From NCBI GenBank assembly GCA_964476585.1, contig CAYZBF010000046.1, positions 1-8,159 of the forward strand: 8,159 nucleotides of DNA, given 5' to 3'. Source of the stretch: CAYZBF01 sp964476585 (lineage in GTDB: Bacteria; Hydrothermota; UBA3072). This document shows, piece by piece, positions 1-5,336 of this stretch. The notes under the pieces are model-generated. The model worked only from the letters and a program-made list of their open reading frames with translations, had not been told where the DNA came from and ran no database searches. The translations under genes were made by a program, and so were the position numbers. How positions within the stretch are numbered: the first letter of the stretch is position 1; each line of letters starts with the position of its first letter.

Positions 1-537
1 ATTATAACTTCTGATACTATCAATATCCTTTCGCTTTTTAGATTTCTTTTTAACAGATTCATCTAGATAGCCCAATGTAATAATGAGTTCAATTCTTTTT
101 TGTTTCGGGATATTAAGCAGTTTTTTTACAGCTTCTTCATTAAACCATCCTAACATGCATGTGCCCAGACCTTCTTCTGCAGCTTGAAGACATATGTGTT
201 CTGCAGCAATTCCAATATCAATAAGACTGAAATCTCTATTTTTAATTATACCTGCAATTTTTGCAGTGATGTTTTTTCTTTCTGAAATAACTACAATAAG
301 AACAGAGGCCTGGAGAGAAAAACGGTTAAACGAAATAGGCTTGCTGAAAGTCTCTCTGGCAACAGCGCCTTTTAATTCAGGATTATCAACAACTATGAAT
401 CTCCAGGGCTGAGAGTTACATGTAGAAGGAGCGAGCCGTGCCGCTTCAAGGCACCGTTCGATCTTTTCTCGCTCGACTGGCTTTTCTAAATATTTCCGGA
501 CACTTCGCCTCACCTTCACTAAATCCAGAAAGTTCAA
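1..537 (-). CDS. Nitroreductase-family FMN-dependent oxidoreductase (3' end beyond window)
   Basis: This frame is open for 179 codons from a TTG at 537 to the window edge. Its translation matches the nitroreductase family (FMN-binding, NAD(P)H-dependent). Visible hallmarks are the N-terminal RRSVRKY (residues 10-16), whose arginines and serine usually contact the FMN phosphate, STCNSQPWRF (38-47), and a C-terminal EEGLGTCMLGWF segment followed by a helix ending LLNIP. The last residues, DSIRSYN, look like the usual end of the family (…EEIVxYN), so probably only a few codons are missing. The TTG start is supported by AGGAGG six bases upstream. An ATG at 541 lies in another frame and hits a stop within about 30 codons. 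The substrate cannot be told from sequence; members reduce nitroaromatics, quinones or flavins. It is separated from the kinase remnant by about 110 bases. Confidence 0.9.
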   Translation of the reverse strand, partial: MNFLDLVKVRRSVRKYLEKPVEREKIERCLEAARLAPSTCNSQPWRFIVVDNPELKGAVARETFSKPISFNRFSLQASVLIVVISERKNITAKIAGIIKNRDFSLIDIGIAAEHICLQAAEEGLGTCMLGWFNEEAVKKLLNIPKQKRIELIITLGYLDESVKKKSKKRKDIDSIRSYN

Positions 538-543
538 TCATTA

Positions 544-549
544 CCTCCT
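544..549 (-). promoter_or_regulatory. Shine-Dalgarno of the nitroreductase gene
   Basis: A perfect AGGAGG lies six bases (TAATGA) before the TTG at 537. It decides the start: the TTG frame gives an intact nitroreductase N-terminus, while the nearby ATG at 541 opens a short unrelated frame. Confidence 0.75.
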
Positions 550-647
550 AAACTCTGTCTCACATAAAAATCTCAACTGAATCCAATCCCAACATATTGA
601 AAAGCCAACCTATTAGAGTATCTCTATATACTTTTGTGCAACCGCCA

Positions 648-1205
648 TTAGTCCCCAATCACTGAATGCAACGTCTTGCTCAGTTCTTTGATTTCGTAAG
701 GTTTTGCAACAACGTCCTTGAACCCATAGTCCTTATAATTGGCCATTATAGGATCAGTGGGATAACCACTTGATACAATAGCTTTGACATCAGGATCTAT
801 CCTTAGAAGTTCCTTGATGGTTTCTTTGACTGGTAGCCCACCTTTTGAAAAGGTCAGCAATTGCTGGGTTAAACCCTTTGCCTGGGTTGTAGCTCTCTCT
901 GCGTCTGTTAAAACTTGAAATATTTCATTCTCAGGTTCTAAATCCAGCTTCGCCACTGAAATGTTACCCAGAATACCCGTTAATATGTTATTGAAATCAT
1001 GGGCAATGCCCCCTGCCAGGATACCAAGAGATTCAAGTTTCTCAACTTTCAGAAGTTCCTCTTCCATCTTTTTGCGCTCAGTGATGTCTCTAGCGATTCC
1101 ACAAAGTCCCACAATTTTACCATCTGCATCTCGAAGAGGCACTTTGACTACATTAAACGTTCGCATTACACCTGCTGTAGGTTTCGTATCCTCTATAGAG
1201 ACCAC
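648..1205 (-). pseudogene. Internally deleted hybrid sensor histidine kinase remnant (PAS/PAC–HisKA–partial receiver)
   Basis: The 185-residue frame starts inside a PAS domain (VVSIEDTKPT, then VPLRDADGKIVGLCGIARDITERK, a typical PAC end). It continues into a HisKA dimerisation helix with the phospho-acceptor histidine at about residue 69 in GGIAHDFNN, and on to LTQQLLTFSKGGLPVKETI (112-130). At that point family members continue into the HATPase domain. Here it passes directly to KELLRIDPDVKAIVSSGYPTDP, the last third of a receiver domain with the conserved Ser (about 145) and KP lysine (about 168). The ATP-binding N, G1 and G2 boxes, the receiver's acidic pocket and its phospho-acceptor Asp are all absent. 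It therefore cannot autophosphorylate or receive phosphate in the usual way. The N-terminus is also cut: in frame, a TAA lies five codons before the GTG at 1205. It is best read as a decaying gene; a small expressed domain protein is possible but less likely. Confidence 0.8.
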
Positions 1206-1301
1206 TTCTCCATTCTCTTATACTTACCGTTCATATCGCACACACCTCCTGCAATAGATATCAACTCACTTATTATTTCAGCATATACGAAGGACAACTA
1301 T

Positions 1302-1307
1302 ATTATA
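1302..1307 (-). promoter_or_regulatory. Possible -10 element (TATAAT) upstream of the kinase remnant
   Basis: Read on the minus strand, a perfect TATAAT lies about 70 bases before an ATG at 1234, which is itself preceded by AGGAGG. The -35 is poor: TTTACT at 19-base spacing is the best I see. The region is very AT-rich, so a chance match is quite possible. Confidence 0.3.
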
Positions 1308-1329
1308 ACTGATTTATATATAGTATAGT

Positions 1330-1698
1330 AAAGGAAAACAAGAAAGCAATAGTTAATCTAAGAAACCTAAGAGTATGAAACAACCATTTCTTAGCAGGAT
1401 TGGAACATCAAATATATACGAAATCTGCTTTCAAGAGAGTGCTAACGAAATTGGTTCTTTACAGCGAACTTTTGGATAATGGTACTCATGATAATTGGAA
1501 CGAATATATATTATAGCTATTATAAGCGCAGGAGGCGTATTCCACTCACCAATGGAATAAAGAGTAGACTGGGTATAAGCCAGTCAATCAAAGATTTAAA
1601 CCATATAAACATCATCACTTTAGCCTTTTTGAATTACATTTTGAAATCATTGAATTCGAAAATATTTGAATTTAGATGAAATACGAAATCCTAACTTT
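1330..1698. other. Gene-poor AT-rich spacer downstream of ssb
   Basis: No convincing gene is present on either strand. A plus-strand open frame (1479-1679) has no ribosome binding site and low-complexity composition. A 31-codon hydrophobic frame lies on the minus strand (1615-1520) with only a weak AAGG upstream. A 6-bp inverted repeat with a 7-base loop (GACTGG…CCAGTC, 1567-1585) is too weak, and lacks a T tract, to call as a terminator. I see no clear rho-independent terminator after ssb, no IS ends and no recognisable remnant of rpsR or rplI, which often follow rpsF-ssb. Confidence 0.6.
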
Positions 1699-2133
1699 TC
1701 AGAAAGGAAGCTCCTCATTATCTGGTGCTTGTTCGACATCTGTATCTTCCTCTGACTCCTCCATCTCAGCTTCCTGATAGGGAACCTCGGACTTTGTTAA
1801 GACCTGTGTTCTCCACGCAGTAACACTTACAGTAGTCCGTTTAAATCCATCAACCTCCTGCGTATAACTGGAGAGCCTCCCCTCTATTAGAACCGGGGCC
1901 CCTTTTTTTATTCTTTCGCTCAGCCTTTCAGCCTGTTTCCCCCACTGTGTTACGCTCACAAATGTAGTATCCTCTTTCCATTCTCCAGTATTATTATCAC
2001 GAAAATTTCTACTTGAAGCTATTCTGAACCGGAGATAAGCCTTCCCCTTCTCAGTATAACTTAGCGTTGAGTCAGCCGTAGCTCTACCGGAGATAGTAAT
2101 TGAATTTACACTCGGTATCCTATATTCGGCCAT
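1699..2133 (-). CDS. ssb: Single-stranded DNA-binding protein
   Basis: This is a 144-residue bacterial SSB, which coats ssDNA during replication, recombination and repair. Residues about 8-112 form the OB fold: ITISGRATADSTLSYTEKGKA, then RFRIASSRNFRD, WKEDTTFVSVTQWGKQAE and KGAPVLIEGRLSSYTQEVDG are recognisable strand blocks. A flexible, very acidic linker follows (about 116-137). The protein ends in DNEELPF, a version of the conserved acidic tip that recruits partner proteins. The N-terminus is a few residues longer than in E. coli SSB. The ATG is one base after the rpsF stop, and its Shine-Dalgarno (AAGGAGGAG) lies inside the last three rpsF codons, so translation is probably coupled. The rpsF-ssb pair is a classic arrangement. 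The usual next gene, rpsR, is absent. Confidence 0.96.
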   Translation of the reverse strand: MAEYRIPSVNSITISGRATADSTLSYTEKGKAYLRFRIASSRNFRDNNTGEWKEDTTFVSVTQWGKQAERLSERIKKGAPVLIEGRLSSYTQEVDGFKRTTVSVTAWRTQVLTKSEVPYQEAEMEESEEDTDVEQAPDNEELPF

Positions 2134-2134
2134 T

Positions 2135-2419
2135 TCACTCCTCCTTTAATATAATAAGATATCTTATTATATCTCCCTTCTTTTTCATAAAGTCTTTTAA
2201 TATGTCAACCTTTCCAGGAGAAAAACCAAAGCTCATCACTGTGTAGTAACCATCTTTATATCCTTCTACAGGATAAGCGAGCTTTCGGAGCCCCCATTTA
2301 TCAATATCCTCAACCTTTCCTTTTTTCTTCTCAATGAAGTTTTTAACAGAATCTACAATACCATCTATCTCTTCTTCCTTCTCGGGGTTTACTATAAATG
2401 TACATTCGTACTTCTTCAT
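2135..2419 (-). CDS. rpsF: 30S ribosomal protein S6
   Basis: The 94-residue protein is the normal length for S6, a component of the 30S platform that binds 16S rRNA with S18. Recognisable family features are the start MKKYECTFIVNP, the WGLRKLAYPVEGYKDGYYTVMSF block (about 42-64), and a final helix and strand with IIRYLIILK. The ATG is preceded by AGGAGG at a four-base spacing. The gene follows pth after a 53-base spacer, the widest gap in the cluster after the region around spoVG–tRNA–prs, and leads directly into ssb. Its last codons double as the ssb ribosome binding site. It lacks the long acidic or glutamate-rich tail seen in some S6 proteins. Confidence 0.96.
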   Translation of the reverse strand: MKKYECTFIVNPEKEEEIDGIVDSVKNFIEKKKGKVEDIDKWGLRKLAYPVEGYKDGYYTVMSFGFSPGKVDILKDFMKKKGDIIRYLIILKEE

Positions 2420-2438
2420 CTAACCTCCTAATTAATTG

Positions 2439-2458
2439 CCACAGAGAACACCGAGAAG
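2439..2458. repeat. Possible copy of a dispersed CACAGAG-type intergenic repeat
   Basis: The pth-rpsF spacer contains CCACAGAGAACACCGAGAAG. From memory it resembles short intergenic sequences of the CCACAGAGnACACnGAGAA kind that occur in many copies in some bacterial genomes. Only one copy is visible here, so this cannot be confirmed from the window. Confidence 0.25.
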
Positions 2459-2472
2459 TTGAGTTGAGTGGT

Positions 2473-3021
2473 TTAGTTGATTCTTGACATTGCATGCTCT
2501 ATATCCTCTTCTGCCCACAAGAATATTGCTTTCTTTGCTTCTTCAATTATCTCTGGCAATCTTTTTTCCTCTTCACTATTAAAATATGAGAGTACCCAAT
2601 TAACCTCATCCTCATTATCTGGTCTCTCTATCCCAATTCGGAGTCTTGGAATCTCTTCACTATCGAGGTGGTAAATAACAGAGGCAAGTCCTTTATGTCC
2701 ACCACTACTCCCGCTTTTCCTTATCCTTAATTTACCAAATGATAAATCCATATCATCCAACACAATCAAAATGTCCTCAAGGGAAAGTTGAAAAAAATTT
2801 ACAAAGTCAAAAACCGCAATTCCACTCTGATTCATATATGTTGTGGGGCGAACAAGTAGTAATTCATCCTTTTCAGTGTAAGAGTAATGACCCTTTCCTG
2901 GTTTTAATTTCAAATTGAATTCTTCGCAAATTTCCTCTATAACCAGTGCACCAAGATTGTGGCGAGTTTTCCTATAAAACGAACCAGGATTACCAAGCCC
3001 TATTGCAGCGCGATATCCTAT
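2473..3021 (-). CDS. pth: Peptidyl-tRNA hydrolase, probable ATA start
   Basis: The enzyme frees tRNA from prematurely released peptidyl-tRNAs in the cytoplasm. From an ATA at 3021 the product is 182 residues, the usual family length. It carries GLGNPG (8-13, with N11), TRHNLG (19-24, with the catalytic base H21), PTTYMNQSG (about 59-67, with N64), VLDDMDLSFGKLR (about 87-99; D90 matches the conserved catalytic Asp) and GGHKGL (K where E. coli has Asn, a common alternative). No ATG, GTG or TTG occurs in frame between an upstream TGA and GLGNPG. The first such start, a TTG at 2913, would give a 146-residue protein lacking N11 and H21. The ATA overlaps the rplY stop (ATAG), has AGGAG eight bases upstream, and gives MGYRAAIGLGNPG. 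The family assignment is certain; the ATA start is inferred. An ATG-to-ATA change or a base error are alternatives. Confidence 0.92.
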   Translation of the reverse strand: MGYRAAIGLGNPGSFYRKTRHNLGALVIEEICEEFNLKLKPGKGHYSYTEKDELLLVRPTTYMNQSGIAVFDFVNFFQLSLEDILIVLDDMDLSFGKLRIRKSGSSGGHKGLASVIYHLDSEEIPRLRIGIERPDNEDEVNWVLSYFNSEEEKRLPEIIEEAKKAIFLWAEEDIEHAMSRIN

Positions 3022-3701
3022 TCCTCGGTCTCCTCTTTTTTCTCTTTGGATTCCTCAGCTTCTTTTGCTTCGGCTTCCCCTTCCGAAACTAACTCTGGCT
3101 CTTCTACTTCTTCTCCTACAAGAAGCTCTTCACCCTCAGGCTTAACTTCCACTACTTTCCTTGGTGAGAGAACATTAACTATTGTAGCACTTAAATCTTC
3201 TACTATTTTTACACCTTCGGGTAATTCAATATCTCCAACATGGAGAGAATCTCCAATCTCGAGCTCTGATATGTCCACCACTATTCTCCTAAGCATATCT
3301 TTTGGTAAACATCGAACTGTCAAATACCTGTGCTCCAGATTAAGGATTCCTCCTGCCTCTACACCCACTGACTCTCCTTTAAACTCAATAATCACATGAA
3401 CGGTGACTTCTTCATCCTCATGGATGTGTTGAAAATCAACATGCAGTATCCTTTCTGTCAATGGGTCCCTCATAACTTCCCTTATAAGAGCCCGGAGTTC
3501 TTTTCCGTCAAGTTTAATCGTAATTAGGGTAGCCTCTGAATGCAATCTGTGGATCAGCCTAACAAGGTTTTCCTCTCTTAACTTTATATGACGACTCTTT
3601 TCTCCATGCCCATATATAACACCTGGGATCCAACCTTCGCGTCTTAGATGTTTAACCTTATTTGTCCCAATTTCATCTCTTTTATTTGCTTCTACCTTCA
3701 C
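3018..3701 (-). CDS. rplY: 50S ribosomal protein L25, general stress protein CTC type
   Basis: This is a 227-residue member of the long L25/TL5/CTC family, which binds 5S rRNA in the 50S subunit. The N-terminal L25 domain (about 1-92) shows KRDEIGTNKVKHLRREGWIPGVIYG, with the GxxxxxLRxxGxIPGVIYG signature, and later RDPLTERILHVDFQHI. The C-terminal TL5 beta domain (about 95-185) contains GVEAGGILNLEHRYLTVRCLP and IVVDISELEIGDSLHVGDIELPEGVK. A strongly acidic Glu-rich tail (about 190-227) is typical of the CTC form. The start is GTG at 3701, with AGGAGG at a four-base spacing that overlaps the prs stop; the intergenic gap is only eight bases. The prs-ctc-pth order matches the well-known Bacillus arrangement. 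The TAG stop overlaps the proposed pth ATA start. Confidence 0.95.
   Translation of the reverse strand: MKVEANKRDEIGTNKVKHLRREGWIPGVIYGHGEKSRHIKLREENLVRLIHRLHSEATLITIKLDGKELRALIREVMRDPLTERILHVDFQHIHEDEEVTVHVIIEFKGESVGVEAGGILNLEHRYLTVRCLPKDMLRRIVVDISELEIGDSLHVGDIELPEGVKIVEDLSATIVNVLSPRKVVEVKPEGEELLVGEEVEEPELVSEGEAEAKEAEESKEKKEETEE
3030..3034 (-). promoter_or_regulatory. Shine-Dalgarno supporting the ATA start of pth
   Basis: AGGAG lies inside the last rplY codons, eight bases before the ATA at 3021. This normal spacing favours initiation at the ATA rather than at a codon further downstream. Confidence 0.5.
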
Positions 3702-3709
3702 CTCTCCTC

Positions 3710-4648
3710 CTATACAAATAATGAGGAAACCGAACTGTTTTCATGTATTCTTAGGATTGCTTCTCCGAGCAGTTCGGAAATCGAAACGACTTCTATCTTG
3801 TCGGACTTTTTATCCTCAAGGGGAATTGAGTCTGTGACGATTAGCTTTGTTATTGAGGAAGACTCTATTTTTGAAATTGCATTACCTGATAGTACAGGAT
3901 GTGTAATATAAGCATATACAGATTTTGCTCCAACATTATACAGAGCATCAGCTGCTTCAGTCAATGTTCCTCCTGTATCCACTATATCATCTATAATTAC
4001 TGCAACCCGATCCTTGACATCCCCTATTATATTCAAAACCTCTGCAAGATTTGGGGCAGGTCTTCTTTTATCTACGATAGCAATCGGAACATTTTCATTT
4101 ACCCTCTTGGCAATGGCACGAGCAGCAACAACCCTACCCACATCAGGCGACACAATTACTAAATTCTCTTCCGGAATTCCCATAGAATGGATATGTTTGA
4201 TTGTCACAGGAGCGGCAAATAGATGGTCAACCGGAATATCGAAGTAGCCTGCTATCTGTTGGGAGTGTAAATCTAGTGTTAGAATTCTATTTGTGCCTGC
4301 CTCAACTATTAGATTGGCAACCAACTTTGCTGAGATTGGAACCCTTGGCTCATCCTTTTTGTCCCCTCGCCCATAACCGTAATATGGTATAACTGCAGTT
4401 ATACGCCCGGCTGACGCGCGCTTCAGTGCGTCTATCATCAGCAGGAGTTCCACCAGATTCTCAGCAGGAGGGTAAGTTGACTGAACGATGAAAACATCTC
4501 TTCCTCTTACGTTTTCAAGGATCTTAACAAATATTTCACCATCTGAAAACCTTTTTAATTCAATTGAAGATGGCTTGATGTTCAAGTAATCTGCTATTCC
4601 ATTCGTTAATTCAGGATTAGCACTTCCTGAGAAAATTCCTAACTTCAC
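3710..4648 (-). CDS. prs: Ribose-phosphate pyrophosphokinase (PRPP synthetase)
   Basis: The 312-residue protein has full family length. It makes PRPP from ribose 5-phosphate and ATP for nucleotide, His, Trp and NAD synthesis. Motifs in order are FSGSANPEL (6-14), RFSDGE (33-38), the ATP loop YYGYGRGDKKDEPRVPI (89-105), DLHSQQIAGYFD (126-137, catalytic-region H128), DKRRP (193-197, with the flexible-loop Lys and Arg) and the PRPP motif VIIDDIVDTGGTL (217-229). The C-terminus SVSSLF is also typical. The ATP loop differs from the common YARQDRK type: Gly replaces the Gln. The start is GTG at 4648 with GGAGG four bases upstream. The gene begins only 13 bases after the tRNA-Gln, so its ribosome binding site sits in the tRNA 3' trailer. 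It is followed closely by rplY. Confidence 0.97.
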   Translation of the reverse strand: MKLGIFSGSANPELTNGIADYLNIKPSSIELKRFSDGEIFVKILENVRGRDVFIVQSTYPPAENLVELLLMIDALKRASAGRITAVIPYYGYGRGDKKDEPRVPISAKLVANLIVEAGTNRILTLDLHSQQIAGYFDIPVDHLFAAPVTIKHIHSMGIPEENLVIVSPDVGRVVAARAIAKRVNENVPIAIVDKRRPAPNLAEVLNIIGDVKDRVAVIIDDIVDTGGTLTEAADALYNVGAKSVYAYITHPVLSGNAISKIESSSITKLIVTDSIPLEDKKSDKIEVVSISELLGEAILRIHENSSVSSLFV

Positions 4649-4652
4649 ATTA

Positions 4653-4657
4653 CCTCC
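4653..4657 (-). promoter_or_regulatory. Shine-Dalgarno of prs within the tRNA-Gln 3' trailer
   Basis: GGAGG lies four bases before the GTG start and four bases after the tRNA discriminator base. Processing of the tRNA 3' end and ribosome loading on prs must therefore use the same short stretch. Confidence 0.7.
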
Positions 4658-4661
4658 ACCA

Positions 4662-4733
4662 CTGGGGCGGTAGGATTCGAACCTACGAATGCGAGACCCA
4701 AAATCTCGTGCCTTGCCACTTGGCGACGCCCCA
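4662..4733 (-). tRNA. tRNA-Gln (anticodon UUG)
   Basis: Read on the minus strand, TGGGGCG pairs fully with CGCCCCA as a 7-bp acceptor stem. The D arm is GCC…GGC. The anticodon stem CGAGA/TCTCG encloses the loop TTTTGGG, giving anticodon UUG (Gln, reads CAA and, by wobble, CAG). The T arm is GTAGG-TTCGAAT-CCTAC. The U1–A72 pair and discriminator G73 are typical Gln identity features. CCA is not encoded: the next bases are TGG, so it must be added after transcription. The gene lies between spoVG (27 bases upstream) and prs (13 bases downstream) on the same strand, so it is probably cut out of the operon mRNA. Confidence 0.95.
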
Positions 4734-4760
4734 ACTTAAAAGATACAGGCTATTTTAAAA

Positions 4761-5336
4761 TTAGATAAGACTTTCCTCTTCCTCGCCCTTTTCTTCTTCA
4801 TCTTTCATTACATCTTCTTCATCTTTCATTACATCTTCTTCATCTTTCATTACATCTTCTTCATCTTTCATTACATCTTCTTCATCCTTCATTACATCTT
4901 CTTCATCTTTCATTGCATCTTCTTCATCTTTCATTGCATCTTCTTCATCTTTCATTACATCTTCTTCATCTTTCGTTGCATCTTCTTCATCTTTCATTAC
5001 AACGACATCTGCATCGATAGCATCCTCAGGAACCTCAAAATCCTCCTGTTCAAGAGAAGAGGAAACAAGAGTTTTTCCTGACTCTTTACACTTCTTGTGA
5101 TACTCTTCAAGGACAATATCCTCAAGTCGCTTACGCATATCATTGTTTATGGGATGTGCTATATCTCTGAAGGTTCCGTCTTTAGATCTTCGTGATGGCA
5201 TAGCGACAAAGAGACCATTCCTTCCATCTATAACTTTCATCCCTCTTACAACAAAATCATCATCAAATGTTACATTTACAAACGCTTTCAACCTGGGTTC
5301 TTCCCTTAACGTCACTCGGACCTCGGTGATATCCAT
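4761..5336 (-). CDS. spoVG: SpoVG-family nucleic-acid-binding regulator with a repetitive acidic tail
   Basis: The first ~88 residues are a standard SpoVG domain: MDITEVRVTL, then FVVRGMKVIDGRNGLFVAMPSRRSKDGTFRDIAHPINNDMRKRLEDIVLEEY as family blocks. In other bacteria SpoVG binds DNA and RNA and affects septation, sporulation or virulence genes. The usual length is about 85-100 residues; this one is 191. After a short linker (about 89-113) the tail holds ten consecutive seven-residue units of the form MKDEED(V/A), then KGEEEESLI. The tail is extremely acidic and low in complexity. The ATG directly abuts the ispE stop (TAGATG), with AAGGAGG inside the last ispE codons, so translation is probably coupled. 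The neighbourhood (ispE before, prs-ctc-pth after) matches Bacillus except that a tRNA-Gln stands where glmU lies there. The domain call is firm; the role of the tail is unknown. Confidence 0.95.
   Translation of the reverse strand: MDITEVRVTLREEPRLKAFVNVTFDDDFVVRGMKVIDGRNGLFVAMPSRRSKDGTFRDIAHPINNDMRKRLEDIVLEEYHKKCKESGKTLVSSSLEQEDFEVPEDAIDADVVVMKDEEDATKDEEDVMKDEEDAMKDEEDAMKDEEDVMKDEEDVMKDEEDVMKDEEDVMKDEEDVMKDEEEKGEEEESLI
4791..4997 (-). repeat. 21-bp coding tandem repeat (about ten units) in the spoVG tail
   Basis: On the minus strand the unit begins ATGAAAGATGAAGAAGAT followed by a GTA or GCA codon. Units start at 4997, 4976, 4955, 4934, 4913, 4892, 4871, 4850, 4829 and 4808. They are nearly identical: unit two has ACG for ATG, one unit has a silent change, and Val/Ala varies at position seven. 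The last unit is slightly short and ends in GAA. The period is a multiple of three, so gain or loss of units keeps the frame. The coding strand is strongly purine-rich. Confidence 0.97.

Noticed and set aside
549..647. Promoter for the nitroreductase gene in the 99-base gap
   Set aside because: TTGCAC occurs on the minus strand but no convincing -10 is found at proper spacing; too weak to list.
1567..1585. Inverted repeat GACTGG…CCAGTC as a terminator for ssb
   Set aside because: Only a 6-bp stem, more than 100 bases after the ssb stop, and no T tract following it.
1479..1679. Plus-strand 66-codon open frame in the spacer
   Set aside because: No ribosome binding site before the ATG, low-complexity AT-rich composition, no recognisable family, and all neighbours are on the other strand.
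1416..1690. Direct repeat of the 10-mer ATACGAAATC at 1416-1425 and 1681-1690
   Set aside because: Ten bases in AT-rich DNA, no extended similarity around the copies and no element between them; compatible with chance.
2473..2913. pth starting at the TTG at 2913
   Set aside because: It would remove GLGNPG and the catalytic His/Asn that are intact just upstream in the same frame, and it lacks a good Shine-Dalgarno.
4791..4997. Tandem array considered as CRISPR
   Set aside because: The units are contiguous with no spacers, period 21 and in frame within spoVG; it is a coding minisatellite.
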